This document shows, one piece after another, positions 36,445 through 49,200 of a stretch of 64,000 nucleotides of DNA (position 1 is its first letter; every line of letters starts with the position of its first letter). Source of the stretch: Dendrocalamus latiflorus. Its lineage: Eukaryota; Streptophyta; Magnoliopsida; Poales; Poaceae. The stretch spans positions 4,583,126 through 4,647,125 of the forward strand of contig CM029610.1 in the NCBI GenBank assembly GCA_017311315.1, in the 5' to 3' direction. The translations under genes were made by a program, and so were the position numbers. The notes under the pieces were generated by a model. That model saw nothing but the letters and a program-made list of their open reading frames with translations, was not told the origin of the DNA and made no database searches.

Positions 36445-37060
36445 ACTTCAACATATTTTTCAAAATACATTTGCAAATTATAATTTTATGCACACAATGA
36501 TCAACTATGGGGCCTGTTCTTTTGTGGCTTTTGGCTTCAGCTTTTAGTTTTTCTACAGTAACTAGCTTTTAAACGGAGTGTCTTTTCAAGATAGGGTCTA
36601 CTAGTTAATTGTAGTACATATTGTACCGACTTCATTTATATCGGCAAAAGTCGCACGTGAATTTCAGTTACTCTGTAATCTCTCATACGAATAGCCAAAA
36701 GCCACAAGCCGCATTCAAAAGTCATAAGCCACAGCCACAAAAGGATAGGCCCATGATTCTCAATAAATTACAAAACACAGTTGCACACTTTCAGAATCAT
36801 AACGCAAGGTATAGGTACATAGACTCAACATATTTGCAAAACATATTCGTAAATCTAAGTCTCATGCTACAAAGATTATGTATGAGTTTTAACCATTTGC
36901 AAAACACATTTGCAAATATAAGCCTCATACTACAAGAAGTGGGAAATATGGATTTCAAATATCTGCAAAACACATTCACAATGTATAGTCCCATGTTACA
37001 ATGATTCAGTGCATGAGCTTCAACTATTTGCAAAAACACATTCGCAAATAATAGCATCAT
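36445..37060. repeat. Degenerate minisatellite (about 60-70 bp unit) split by a MITE
   Basis: Units with the pattern ATNTGCAAAACACATTCGCAAAT followed by a CTCATG(C/T)TACA block recur at about 36445, 36825, 36890, 36955 and 37020. The first unit is separated from the others by the family A MITE at 36511-36751. Confidence 0.6.
36511..36751. mobile_element. MITE family A, copy 2
   Basis: The ends are GGCCTGTTCTTTTG and AAAGGATAGGCC. The interior shares AAACGGAGTGTCTTTTCAAG and AGTTAATTGTAGTACA with the other two copies. It is inserted within a minisatellite. Confidence 0.7.
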
Positions 37061-37745
37061 GCCATAGAGAGCTAGAGCAAGTGAGATTGAGCTACTAACA
37101 CATGATGAGACTCAAGCTACTAGACAAGACCCCTATTAATAGTACGGCAATCCTATACTAGCAATCCGATTTTTCAACCAAATACCAAGATCAGTAGAAA
37201 ATTAGAAACATATACTTAGCCCTACCTAGTCATATATTTTCCTTGAGCATCCTCTTGAAATTTGATGACGCACATCTTCACTTCAAGTATGGGTCTTTGT
37301 TATGATATGCATCAATCCATGATACATCCTTCACTTAAACTCCATCAACATATAATGGATCTTCACTTGATTTGATGATCAACACATAATCATCCCCTCT
37401 TTTAAAATCTTGATGTGCATTAACACATGATGCATCCTCTTCTCGATGGCCTTCAACTCATTAAGCCATCTTTCATCTTGTATCTTGACTTGTTAATCTT
37501 CAACACATGAAGTCATCCCAAGTCATCCTTATTTGTGGAACCTAATATGTTCATCCAACTCATGAAAAATGTTAGTTCACAAATCAGTTGCCATTAATTA
37601 CCAAAACTTCACCATTAACTCATAATGAAAGGACTAGATTCTACAATATTCCTTTTTGATAATTCATGACAATCTTAACAAATAATGAGATAGAAAATAA
37701 TTTACGAGTATACATCATGTACACAACAATTGTGTACTCTAGGAT

Positions 37746-38472
37746 GAGAAAATTGATCATTTGCCACTTTGAAGAGTGGGCTTCGCAAAATTGCCACTTT
37801 CAAAATTGGCTTCGCAAAAATACCATGCAGTACATTTACCTCTTGATTACCATGCCATTTGAGCCATTTAACTCATTTAATATTTGTTTCTCTCATTTCA
37901 GGGGCTGGAAAAGACCTTTCTACCATTGCTAAGTTTTTTCTGATTTCGTTATTCTTTGTCCCTGTTTATTTTATTTCCAAAGTGTGTACAAAACAGATTA
38001 ATCTGATTATACGAACGAAGCTATAGAAAAATAGAATAGCTATGTGCTACAGCTGCTGACAACTTTATCACAAAGATGAAATCAAACTTAACATTCTCCA
38101 GCTCGTTCATTCGCTCCATGAAAAAGAATGCCAAATTTCTTACAGGACCACTGTCAACATCTACGTCGCCGTACTCATAACACACGTATCACATCAAACA
38201 ATCTGGAATGGTCGCTGTCAAACGAATGGTCAACAACGAACAATGACAACAGTGAGATAATACAAATCAACTGTGCGTTGTTAACTTAGCAAGGGTAGAA
38301 AGATCTTTTCCAGCCCCTGAAATGAGAGAAACAAATATTAAATGAGTTAAATGGCTCAAATGGCTTGGTAATCAAGAGGTAAATGTACTGCATGGCATTT
38401 TTGCGAAGCCAATTTTGAAAGTGGCAATTTTGCGAAGCCCACTCTTCAAAGTGACAAATGATCAATTTTCTC
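37746..38472. mobile_element. Mutator-like MITE with 190-bp TIRs
   Basis: The arms 37746-37935 and 38283-38472 are inverted copies with about five mismatches by eye. Both start GAGAAAATTGATCATTTG at the outer end. CTCTAGGAT occurs directly outside each end (37737-37745 and 38473-38481), a perfect 9-bp target duplication, the mark of Mutator-like elements. The 347-bp centre has no open frame or recognisable captured gene. High arm identity and an intact duplication suggest fairly recent insertion. Confidence 0.9.
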
Positions 38473-39099
38473 CTCTAGGATGTGCTTCTTAAGCAATTAA
38501 CTCATTTGAATATGAGTGTTTATCTTTGAGATTAATTGCCAATAAAGCTATACATCTGGTTGTCATTTATCATTAAATCATTAACGCATAATGAAGAAGA
38601 CAAACACATTATAACCACCCAATTGAAAGTGATTGAATTTAAATCAATCATGAGTATATATGAACTACACAAACTATATATACTCAAAGGATATGTTTCA
38701 AAGTAAAAATCCTAATATATATTGAAAAAAATATGGATCAATACTAATGAAACCACAAAACATAGAGTGAACTCCTCCTAAATGTGTGCATACAAAAAAT
38801 ATGTAATAAAATATATACACATATTCAAGTTAGACTATTGATGGAATTCAACCTATATTTTAGATTCGAGGAATGCCATAAGATATAAGAATATGATGTC
38901 GAATGCATACCTCTATGATTTTTACTTTTACATCCAAATGAGCCTAAGCAATATCATAATCAATAAACAAGTTAGTCTCATAATTGCATTTGTCTTTAAT
39001 CACATCCAAATAAAACTAGGTAATATCATAGTTAATAAACAAATTAGTCTCACAATTGCATTTTTCATTATTACCAAAACCAACTTAATGGAGCTTGAA

Positions 39100-40553
39100 C
39101 TTACACGGAAAAACATGTGCTGGGTATGTGACGATGTGGTATATCCAGTGCGCGTAGGCCCTCTGCTGTCACTCGAAGGGGAATTCGAGGGATGATCCAC
39201 CTGTGATGGCATTAATCACTAGGCAGGGTCCAGTGTTAGGGGCCTGTATTCACAGCACGTTCGGTGGGGGCTGGACAAGCTATACTTTTAGGGGCTATTG
39301 TATATGTGCCACCACCGGTGCCCTCGCATCTTGGGTGTGCTCCCGAATCGTGCTTTTACGGAGCGCCGCAATGGTGGAGCAATCGGGCGTGATGTGCTTC
39401 CCCGTCTTCCCAACTAGTCCCTTCTGCGGTCGCGGCCACGGCGATGGCCTTCGGGTGTAAAGGTCTCATCATCGCCCCCTTCAATGCCAAGTACATATCT
39501 TCCCTAAGGCCACTTCCATTGCTTGCAGTTCAAATTCTCCTTCGAGGCCGCGGGGTCGCGGCCTACGATGTCGGCCTCGTGTCCTCTCCTACTCTCATGT
39601 ACTCCTTTATTATGTCGAAGAGCTTAACCATCACTCTTATAGGCTTCTGGGCATTGTACTCCACGAGCAGCCCCTTTCAAAGGTTATGGATGGTGGCATT
39701 GATGATGGTCATCTTATTGACGTGCTTCACCTAGCGGTGAATCTCCGCAAAGCGCCTAAAGTATTATTGTAGCTTCTTCCCCGGAGCTTACCTTATTGCG
39801 AAGAGCTGGTCGGCGTCGACTCGTTCCGCGTAATTGCCTTGGAAGTTATTGTGCACGAGGTCCTGGACCTTCTCCCATGTTTAAATGGAGCTAGGCGCGA
39901 TTGTGAAGAACCAAGACAGCATGACTCCTTGCAGGGCAAGCAGTAGTCCCCTTTTTTTTTTGAAAGAAAAGCAGTAGTCCCTTTGCCTTCGTTGAGTCAT
40001 CTCCCTCCGTGGCTTCGATGGCCATCTCGTAAATGCACATGACTTCGTGAGGGTCCATGTCACCCTTGTAAGGCTCCACCATGGCTAGTTGTAAGTCCTC
40101 TGGTCAGGTGCTCCGCTGCAACCGTGCACAGAGAGGGGGACTCGGAGTCCAACTACTAGGGGGCGCTGCGGGTGCCGGCGGTGGCTTCACGACTCTCTGT
40201 CATTTCCACGACCACCTCTGCTACTGCTGCAGCGGGGTCTACTAACTCTGAGCCTCCTGCATCTCACACATGGCCCGCAGCGGGTCCATCAGCTCTCGCT
40301 GCAGTGTTCCACAAATAGCCTCCAGGGTGCCTTCGCTCAGGTCCTGTGTAGGGACCAGGGCGCCCTCTGTTTGCTGTGCGGTGATGGCGAGGGTGTCAGG
40401 GCAAGTGGAGGCCGTCGCATGGGGGGTGGAGACGCCGGTATTGCTAGGGGCTCCCGAGGCCAGGTCCTCCGTTCGTGATACCGTCGGTCCCGTGGCCCGC
40501 ACAACTACCGAAGAGCCGTCTTCATTACCCACCGCGGCCCCAAACGCGGCCAT
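39100..40553 (-). pseudogene. Gypsy-type retrotransposon gag relic
   Basis: From ATG at 40553 the minus strand encodes an N-terminal gag-like region (MAAFGAAVGNEDGSS). After gaps and stops come DPHEVMCIYEMAIEATEGDD, then SWFFTIAPSSI, HNNFQGNYAERVDADQLF and YFRRFAEIH. This is the order of conserved motifs in Ty3/gypsy plant gag proteins. Near 39390 a KHITPDCSTIAALRKS stretch resembles the end of a zinc knuckle. At least five in-frame stops and frame changes are visible, so it is dead. I found no LTR or pol attached. Confidence 0.65.
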
Positions 40554-40865
40554 GCCAATATGCCGCTGTCACGAGGGCAAGGGGCCTTCAACCACCGGCT
40601 CTCTTACTCTCACCGTAAATACATGCATTTGAGTATTTGTTACTCGATTACTCACTGACATATAGATTCTAAGACCATATATCAGTAAGGCATCGAGTGG
40701 CAAATTTCCAATGCACATATTTTACGTTGGCAAATCCTTCCCCGCTGGAAAAGCCCACGGTGCTCTCACTGCCGGTGACCTCCATGGGCTCGCGCTCCAT
40801 AGCTCTCGCCGCTAGCCCTCCCTATACCACCCCGGACTGCGCCACCACAATCCCTATGTTCTCCT

Positions 40866-42425
40866 TTTTTTTAGATAAAGGATATAAAATCCGGCCTCTA
40901 TATCCATGAGGGATATATACAGCCAAAGGTTACACGAGCTCTTAGGCTCAAAGTCTCATAACTGAGGAGCATACAACAACGAGAAAGAGAGCTTAAGGAC
41001 TATGAAAAAGCTAGAAAGACTACGCTTCAGAACTTCTTCTCCGTCCTTGCTTTCAACCAAGACCCTATCCTCAACCGACTGCGCCATCCAAACTTCGGTC
41101 TACTTTGCGTGAAGAAGGACCTCCTAGGCGACGCCTCCAAGGAGACGACAAGGGTCGCCAACGCCGCCCGCCTCCCCGAGGCAAGGTTTTCACCTGGAGA
41201 TCAGAAAACATGAGGGCTGTTGAGTGCCATGACAACACCTCCAAGAAGGAAAATGGCGCCCGAAGGCGTCATCATTGTCGGGACCGGTAAGAACACCGGC
41301 AAAGCTTTCGCCAGCACCTCCACAGCACCCCACGCACTACCCACACACAGAATAGACCGCCACCAACACACCGGAGTCCTGCACACCTCAAAGCCATGGC
41401 ATAGCCACCCTTGAACTCCTCAAAGAGCCGCTTCCTGCAATATCCGTCTCTGAAGAAACCACTAAGCAACGCCTACAGAGGACTATCTGCTGCCACGCCG
41501 GACACCAAACACCGATGCCAGCTTAGCCTTCACCGGTCACCGCGGGATACCTCAGGCACCCAGCAGCCGAACCGCCTGCCACACGACAGGACCGCAAACC
41601 AACAACCACCACCGCCAGCTGCAGCATCCGGCCACCAGCCAGACCCATGCTGGGCTCCGACGACCAGCATCGCCGCTGGCCCCGCGCGCGACCGGAACCA
41701 GGCGCCAGCACTCTGGAGCCGCAAGCCGCTGGCCTCCCTCCTTGCCTTTCCGTCCCCACCGCCACCGCGCGCCTCCCTCGTCTACGGCGACCAACTGAGC
41801 CCTGCGGAGACGGTGCAGGAGCTGGAGAGGCGCGCGAGTGGCGCCAAGGCCGCCGAGTATGCCGGCAGGGGCCACAGTTTCGCACACCGGCCGGAGTCGC
41901 TGGAGGACGACGGTGACGCTTCGCGGCGATGAAGAGCTGGCTGCACGACCACCTGCTCGCCTGAGCAGAAGCGGCCCAGATCCAAAGCAGCCGACCCCTC
42001 TTCGTGCCGAAACTCAGCACCGCCGCCGGACCCGATCTCACCTAGATCCGGGCACCAGCACGCCTGAGACGCATGCCGAAGGCCGGCAACCTCGTCGCCA
42101 CCGTCGCTCCACGACGAAACCACTCCACGCGCGCACCAACTCCGTCCCCACGCCCCCCACACCCGGTGACGCGCTCCGGCCCCGACCGCCGCCCACGCCG
42201 CTCAGCCTCCACCGGCGACCACCAACGGGGCCCCGCCACCTCGAAACCGTCGCCCAGATCTAGAACCGCCGCCCAGATCCAGGCGAGAGAGCCCCGCCGC
42301 CGCCTTCCTAGCACCCGCACAGCCTCCGGCGGCGTGCTCCAGCGGCGGCAAGGCGAGATGTAGGGAGGGAGTCGGTGCTGGGAGAGGAAGGATCGGGGAA
42401 AGGGAGAGGTCCCTCCTGTCTGTAT
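40866..42425 (-). mobile_element. GC-rich LINE-like retroposon with perfect target duplication
   Basis: TCCCTATGTTCTCCT occurs at 40851-40865 and again at 42426-42440, a perfect 15-bp target duplication. Directly inside the left copy is a T-tract (40866-40872), the poly(A) tail of a minus-strand RNA. It follows a 3' end with GCCGGATTTTATATCCTTTA as seen in grass LINE-type elements. The 5' two thirds (about 42420-41050) is very GC-rich with long frames on several strands but no ORF1, endonuclease or reverse transcriptase motif. It is therefore an internally deleted LINE or a trans-mobilised retroposon. Confidence 0.7.
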
Positions 42426-42440
42426 TCCCTATGTTCTCCT

Positions 42441-43293
42441 AGATCCCCAGAAGCCCTCCAGGCGCCCATCAATGTCCCCACTCGGCCGCAGGAGAGTTCT
42501 AGCTTCCTCCCCGCGGCTAGTCCACTCCTGCTAGGTCACCTCCGACCACCTCCTCTCAATTTCCACCACCGTTTCTCCTCTTCCGGGACAAGCGAATGCT
42601 GCTTTTCCTCTAGAACCTAAGCACTTCCAATCTGTTATTTAATTTGGACGATCAGATGTGGTCATCTGGAATGTCATACAAGTTTTGTCTCCCTTTAAGG
42701 ATCATTCGTTATTTGAGCTTCACAGGGTTATTTCTTGCTGAGTAAATGTGAAGTAGCTGGCCTTGAATATTTGCCATAATATGTTGCAATAATATAAAAC
42801 AAGAAAAAGATCACCATCTGATTCTAAACTCATAAACATCTTTTCATCGTGTCTCCAATTTCATACACGGTTGAAATTCCGTCCAGAGAACTGTAGCACT
42901 CTAGCTCACAATTTACAACAACAATGAAAGTAAAATCCACAACAATGATCTATATGAAGTTAGGTTGTTATATAAGCTATCTGTATCATATTTCCTCCCA
43001 CAATTTATACCTTCCTATACACACGTATCACATCGGATTACTAAGCTATCATTGGGAGTAGCTTGATCAATTGTTTCAGACTTGAGAGCCCCCTTTCTTT
43101 ATAACTTGACTTAAATTCTCGAGCACCTAGGTGGCAATGGCATATATCATCCTTGCAATAGCTGATCTGTGGTTTTACCAGATGAAGGTGAGTACTCATG
43201 CCAAAAAGATTAATTTGGATCTTCCACCCTACTTGAGAGTTGAAACGAGACTTACTTTATCATCACGAAACCTGAAAAATCGTAGATGAATCT
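42441..43293. other. 3' flank and probable 3' UTR of the RINGv gene
   Basis: There are no exons. The mRNA end of the minus-strand gene should lie within the first few hundred bases below 43294. The poly(A) site cannot be placed. Confidence 0.4.
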
Positions 43294-46200
43294 TTAGCCA
43301 TGTTGTAGAGGCTGTTGATCGCTGCCTCTACCTTGCTGGCTAGCATTACTTTCAGTGCTCTCAGTTGAAGCATTATTTCCAGATTGACCATACTCATTAT
43401 TCCGGCGCTGAGTCAACCGTTGATTCCGCAGAGATCTCCACCTCAAGCATTCAACTAGCATTGAATTTATACTAATAGCGACCCCAAAACCAGTGAACGA
43501 GGAAAGCGGGACTGCAAGGACTGCACCCATTTTCAACTGCAAGTTTTCTGATTGTAATAAGCAATATGGCAAGCATACCATCCACTGGAAATATGACTGA
43601 GGGCGAACGTTTCATACCAAATTGTAGAAGATATGGGCAAACAGGATCACAAAAGCAATCTGGAATGAAGCGTAAGCCCATAGGTAACTCTGAGTTACTG
43701 TTGAATAGAGAAATGACAACAAAATTAAATGGACAGTCATGGTGAGTAAAAGAGGTAATATATCCACCAAACAACAAATATATAATAGGTTCTGAGAAAA
43801 CAAGGTAGGTTTTAGATTTTCCGAAGAAATGCTGAATGAAGATAACCTAGGAGTTGTTTTAACTTTCATGTTACACTAAGATGTATGTCACCTAATATTG
43901 GGTTGCAAATGTGAATATGGAAAATATGAAGAGAGAGGAATATGTTTCTTCTCCTTTAAGGAGGCTAGGTTTGGAAAGAGCGATAACTCAAGAGTTTTTT
44001 TATTTTCTGTAGAAATGCAGAAATCAGATCCTCTAGGAATTGTTTACCCTATCTGTTAGAGTTAGTAATCTTGTTTTAAGTTTGATGATCGTGGTCGTGT
44101 ATGAGTTGGTGGTCGTAGTCATGTACAAGTCGTGGTCGTGGTCGTAGTCGTATTCGAATTCGAGTCAGATTGTTGAGTTCGTGTCGTAGTCATAGTCGTA
44201 ATCGAGTCCGTTTCTTAGTTGTAGAATTTGAGTATAAAAGGGCAGAACAATGTAACGAGAGTGCAAGGTGCGATTGGGGTGATCGTAGCGATCGATGTGA
44301 CCGAACGAGAGAAAGAAATAAAGAAGAGAAGAAAGCGGTTTAGCTCTGGGAAATTATCGAGTATCGAGTTCATCGTGATCGCAGACGTGGTCGTAAACGA
44401 CTTACAACCACGATGAGCGGAGGTGTCCGTAGGAGCAGAAGACATGGTCGTAAGCAAGTTACGACCACGGTCACACAGTGAGAAGACATGGTCGTAAGCG
44501 ACCACAGCAGGAAGACATGGTCATAAAGCGTTACGACCACAGCAGTCGATAGAGCCTTCAACGTGGTCGTAATTGAGTTACGACTATAGTGATCAACCGT
44601 GATCGAAGGAGCGGTTATGAGGAGCGCAGCGCAGCATCAACGCGGTCGTAACTTTCTCAGCAGACGTTACGAGTACGCTGTCGGAGCTGGGAGGCGTGGT
44701 TGGAGCAGCTACAACATGGTCGTAGCCGACAGCAGAGTGGTCATAACGACTCCAGACGTGGTCATAACGACTGCCTAAGAGGTCGTAGACTGCAACAAGT
44801 GGTATCAGAGCGTGCTGAAGATCATGGGCGTCAAGGCGAAGGCTTAGGGTGGGCTAATCTCCCTCCAGTACCCTCTCCTGACAACCGACAATTACCTGGT
44901 GTGGGCAATGAAGATGAAGGCAAACATGCGCGCCTAGGGAGTCCGAGGTGCAGTCGATCCGAAGGGGAATGACAAGGAGGTGGATGACAAGGTGGTTCAG
45001 GCGGCTTTGGCCGTCATCTACCAGGCGGTGCTAGATGCGATGATGCATCACCTCATCGGCAAGGAGACGGCACGGGAAGCATGGGAGACACTTCAGACGA
45101 TGCACGAGGGAGTTGATCGTGTCAAGGAGATGCGGCTCCAGAATTTGCGGAGCGAGTTCAATAATCTGAAGATGGGAGAGACCCATTTGATGGACGAGTT
45201 CGCCGGCAAGCTGACTTCATTGTACACTTAGATTAACTCTTTTGGTGACAAGATGGAGGAATCTGTGGCGGTAAAGAAGTACCTGCACGTACTTCCGGAG
45301 AAGTACATACATATTGTCACCACACTTATGTACTCCTCCGATTTGGACAAGAAGAGGATAGAGGAGATCATCGGCTCTCTCAAAGGCGCATGAGGAGTTA
45401 CTGAAGGGATTTCAGTCGCGTAACGAGCAGGGATCTCAAACTCATAACGAGCAGACATTGCTAGTAATGGGAGATCTGAGAGACGGTCGTGGCTCATCAA
45501 ACAACCGCAGGAGGTGTCGTGATCGAGGTGGCCAAAGTGGCCGAGGCGGCAGAGGTGGCCGTGGAGACAAGGCTAGGCAAGGCGGTGGAGACAGATCCCG
45601 TGATAAGTCATATGTCAAGTGCTTTGAATGTGGCAAATACGGGCACTACGTGTCAGGACGCTGCAGCCATATAAAGTGTTTCAACTGTAATGAGTACATG
45701 CACTATGCTTTGAATTGTAGAAGCAATAAGAAGGACGGGGAGGTGAACCTCGCCAAAAATGAAGAAGAAGATGATGAATCGCTAGTACTTCTCTCCTCAT
45801 ATGTTGAAAAGGAGCCGATCATGGTGATACTGAATGAGGAGAACGTAGTTCCAAAACTACACATGAAGGAAGGTAGCCACGATCACATGGATCAGTGGTA
45901 CTTGGACAATAGAGCAAGCAACCGCATGATGAGAGATCGCTCCATGTTTCATAAGCTCGATGAGAAGGTTTGGGGCAAGGTCAAGTTTGGCGATGGCTCC
46001 ACGGTGGAGATAAAAGGCAAAGAGACGATGATGTTGCAATGCAAGAACGGAGATAAGAAGTTGTTGACAGAGATTTACTATATACCAAGTCTGTGCAACA
46101 ACATACTTAGTCTTGGGCAGATGACAGAAAAAGGGTGCAGGGTGGTGCTGCAGGATGAGTTCTTGCGAGTGTACGGCAAGAACAAATATTTGTTGATGAA

Positions 46201-49200
46201 GGTGAAAAGATCTTCAAATCGGTTGTACAAGATTTCTTTGAAAACTGTAAACTGGGAAGGAGAGATTGAGGTGCAGAAAACATGAACAGAAAATCCCAAG
46301 CGGCTGGCGTAGGAGGCGCACATACGAATGTAGATGGGAGTGGCGGAGACACGCAAGCTACAGGCGGCGGCAGATGTGTACGGGACGGTGGGTTAGATGT
46401 TGATGGCGCAAACGTGCATGGAGATGGCTCGGTTGTTCAAGGCCACGGATTCCACATGTTTGCAGTTGGTGCAGAAGGCTTGTCCCGGTCGCATGCAGCT
46501 AGCGGCTCAGGAGAAGGCGTGTCACATGTAGTCGATGGGCACGCGCAGCAGCACAGTGAAGGGAGTCAAGGTGGTGGCCATGCAATTGGAAAAGGTACAC
46601 AAGGTCCAAGAGGAACACTTGGAGTACAGGTTGGTGCAGTCTTTTGTGGTTTTGCAGAGGGAATACGGGAAGCATTGGAGACAAAAGTTATGGGCGATGT
46701 AGCCTCAGTTAAGACGTATGCCGAAAAGTGGACAAACTTGGTCTAAGAGAGAGGAGCGGGAGGCTCAGGTAACGACGAAGCCAAAGTGGTTGTAGGAGCA
46801 GGGTGCTCTAGCCCAGGCAGGAGTACAAAGAAGGACAGGATCAGTCCAGGTGTGAGGCACGGCAAGCGTTGGATTGTGTAAGGCTTAGGAAGGAACAGCG
46901 CATGGGAGTTCAGGTAGAAGGAAGAAGCAGAAACAAGAGAGAAGGTCAGCGTGATCAAGATGGAAAAACAAGATTAAGGAGGTGATTGTTAGAGTTAGTA
47001 ATCTTGTTTTTAGTTTGGTGGTCGTGTACGAGTTGGTGGTCGTAGTCGTGTACGAGTCGTGGTCGTAGTTGTATTCAAGTTTGAGTCGGATTGTTGAGTT
47101 CATGTCATAGTCGTAGTCATAATCGAGTTCGTTTCTTAGTCGTAGACTTTGGGTATAAAAAGGCAGAGCAATGTAACGAGAGTGCAAGGTAGTGATCGGT
47201 GTGATCGAATGAGAGAAAGACATAAAGAAGAGAAGAAAGAGCGGTTTGGTTTTGGGAAATTATCGAGTATCGAGTTCATCGTGATCGCAGACATGGTCGT
47301 AAACGACTTACGACCATGGCGAGCGGAGGTGTCTGTAGGAGCAGAAGACATGGTCGTAAGCAACCATAGCAGGAAGACGTAGTCGTAAAGCGTTACGACC
47401 ACAGCAGTCGGTAGAGCCTTCAACGTGGTCGTAAGTCACAACGTGGTCGTAATCGAGTTACGACTACGGTGATCGACTGTGGTTGAAGGAGCGGTTATGA
47501 GGAGCGCAATGTAGCATCAACGTGGTCGTAACTTTCTCAACAGAAGTTACGAGTACGCAGTCGGAGCTAGGAGACGTGGTCGGAGCAGCTACAACGTAGT
47601 CGCAGCTGACAGCAGAGCAGTCGTAACGACTCCAGACGTGGTCGTAACGACTGCCCAAGTGGTTGTAGACTGCAACACTATCAAAGTTGTTACACAATCA
47701 AGATATATACACTATACGTTTCTAAAGTCTGAAGGTAGGTTATAAATCTGAATATGGAAAACAGTGAAGGACATGTATATGGTTTGTCCCTTTTGAGGAG
47801 ACTGGGTACCAAAAGACCTCTTAGCTCCCTACAAACTTACTAAATTCAAAATTTTGCAAATGTGGAGAGCCAGAGATGGAAAATATTTCATTACCCATCG
47901 TGGATGCTACCATGGAAGAAAAGAGGCCCAAGACACAGGAGAAAGGCAAAGAAATAGCTAGTGCACGTGATTGCATATCAGCAACCTGTTCAAAGTTCCA
48001 ACGAGTGGGTTGATGTCACATACTCAGATGCAACAAAATTCACATACTTGAAAGCTAAAAGAAGTGTATCACAAACCAAGAGCTGCTCCAAGAAACAGAA
48101 GTATGCAAGCGTGCTGACCATGACTAGAATTGGAGTGCCCTGCCAAAATCTGTCAGAAAATAAGAAGGCAAATTTAGTACCAAAAAGAAAAGTCAAATGG
48201 ATTATTGATATTTCTTTCGCTCTAAACTGGAAAAAAAGGGACATCAAACAAGAAAAGGTTATTCCAAGATGAACTACAAAATTTGTCATTCATAAAACGA
48301 GAAGGAGCAAACAATACTAATCGTGTAAACATTTTCATAGCAGTAAATACTAAGGGTCAGCATATCTACACCGAAACTGTGTTTTGAAATACCTGTATGG
48401 CTGTGTTGCTCTTTGCTGAACACCATTTGGTGGTCGTCTGCTAATAGTTTGACTCGGTATTCTCAATAAAGTCACAGGTAGATTCTGAACTTCTTGCTTG
48501 CAAACATCACATGTCTTGTTTCCCTTGATGCTAAACCATTTTATTGCACAGTCCTGGTGTGCAAGAGCAAGTTCTCCCTTGCAGCTGCACTCCATTTTAA
48601 GTGTTTCCCCTCCTTCGTTAAGTTCAACGAGACAAATCCTGCAGACAGCATCTTCTTCAGGTATATCTTCAGCTCCATCTTCAGGAACTGTCAAGGATGA
48701 TCATGAACCAAATTCAGGATTTCTTTTTGCAACTTTGCTATTGGAAGCCAATAAATCGGTTTATGGACACATAGCTAATATAAAATGTTTTTTGTATAAT
48801 GTATTGAGTTATGGGTTGAAAATTGACTTGTAAAAAGAGTTAAATCTAAGGTTAGTACCATCTACTGCTTCTTCAGTGCCGTCATTTGATGCAATAGTTT
48901 CAACAGGTGCAGGTTGTGGGGTAGTTGGAATTACACGGATGAGGCCTGATGAATCTGTTCTCCTCAAACTCCTACTTTTAGGATTTCCTGGCACTGAGAG
49001 TGAGCGCCTAATTTGTGTTTCGACCTCTTTCTCCTGCAACCATTGTGGACCACATTAATATGAATGCCATCTTCATTGAACTGAACGTGCTTCATACTAG
49101 AAGGTGTAAAAGCGCCATTTGGTCATTTACTTTTTCCATTGCCACTATAAACATGTTAAAACCTTGCCACAATTTATCAAGGCCTGAAACACTCATTACG

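Larger units (their letters stand above)
44054..47677 (+). mobile_element. Copia-type LTR retrotransposon, internally deleted, in RINGv intron 6
   Basis: The LTRs are 44054-44797 (744 bp) and 46987-47677 (691 bp), each TGTTAGAG...TGCAACA. CTATC flanks the whole element (44049-44053, 47678-47682). The primer-binding site TGGTATCAGAGC is at 44800-44811. Gag and the start of the protease/GAG-pre-integrase region remain, but integrase, reverse transcriptase and RNase H are missing. It lies antisense to the host gene. The 3' LTR lacks about 50 bp present in the 5' LTR, so the copy is not young. Confidence 0.9.

Noticed and set aside
41411..42363. Long overlapping GC-rich frames (up to 173 codons)
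   Set aside because: Several frames are open at once, with Pro/Arg-rich composition and no motif; they belong to the retroposon bounded by the 15-bp duplication.
46282..46746. 154-codon Gly-rich frame
   Set aside because: Not called as a gene because it lies in the decayed copia interior with no start context, family match or codon bias; noted as an unexplained segment instead.
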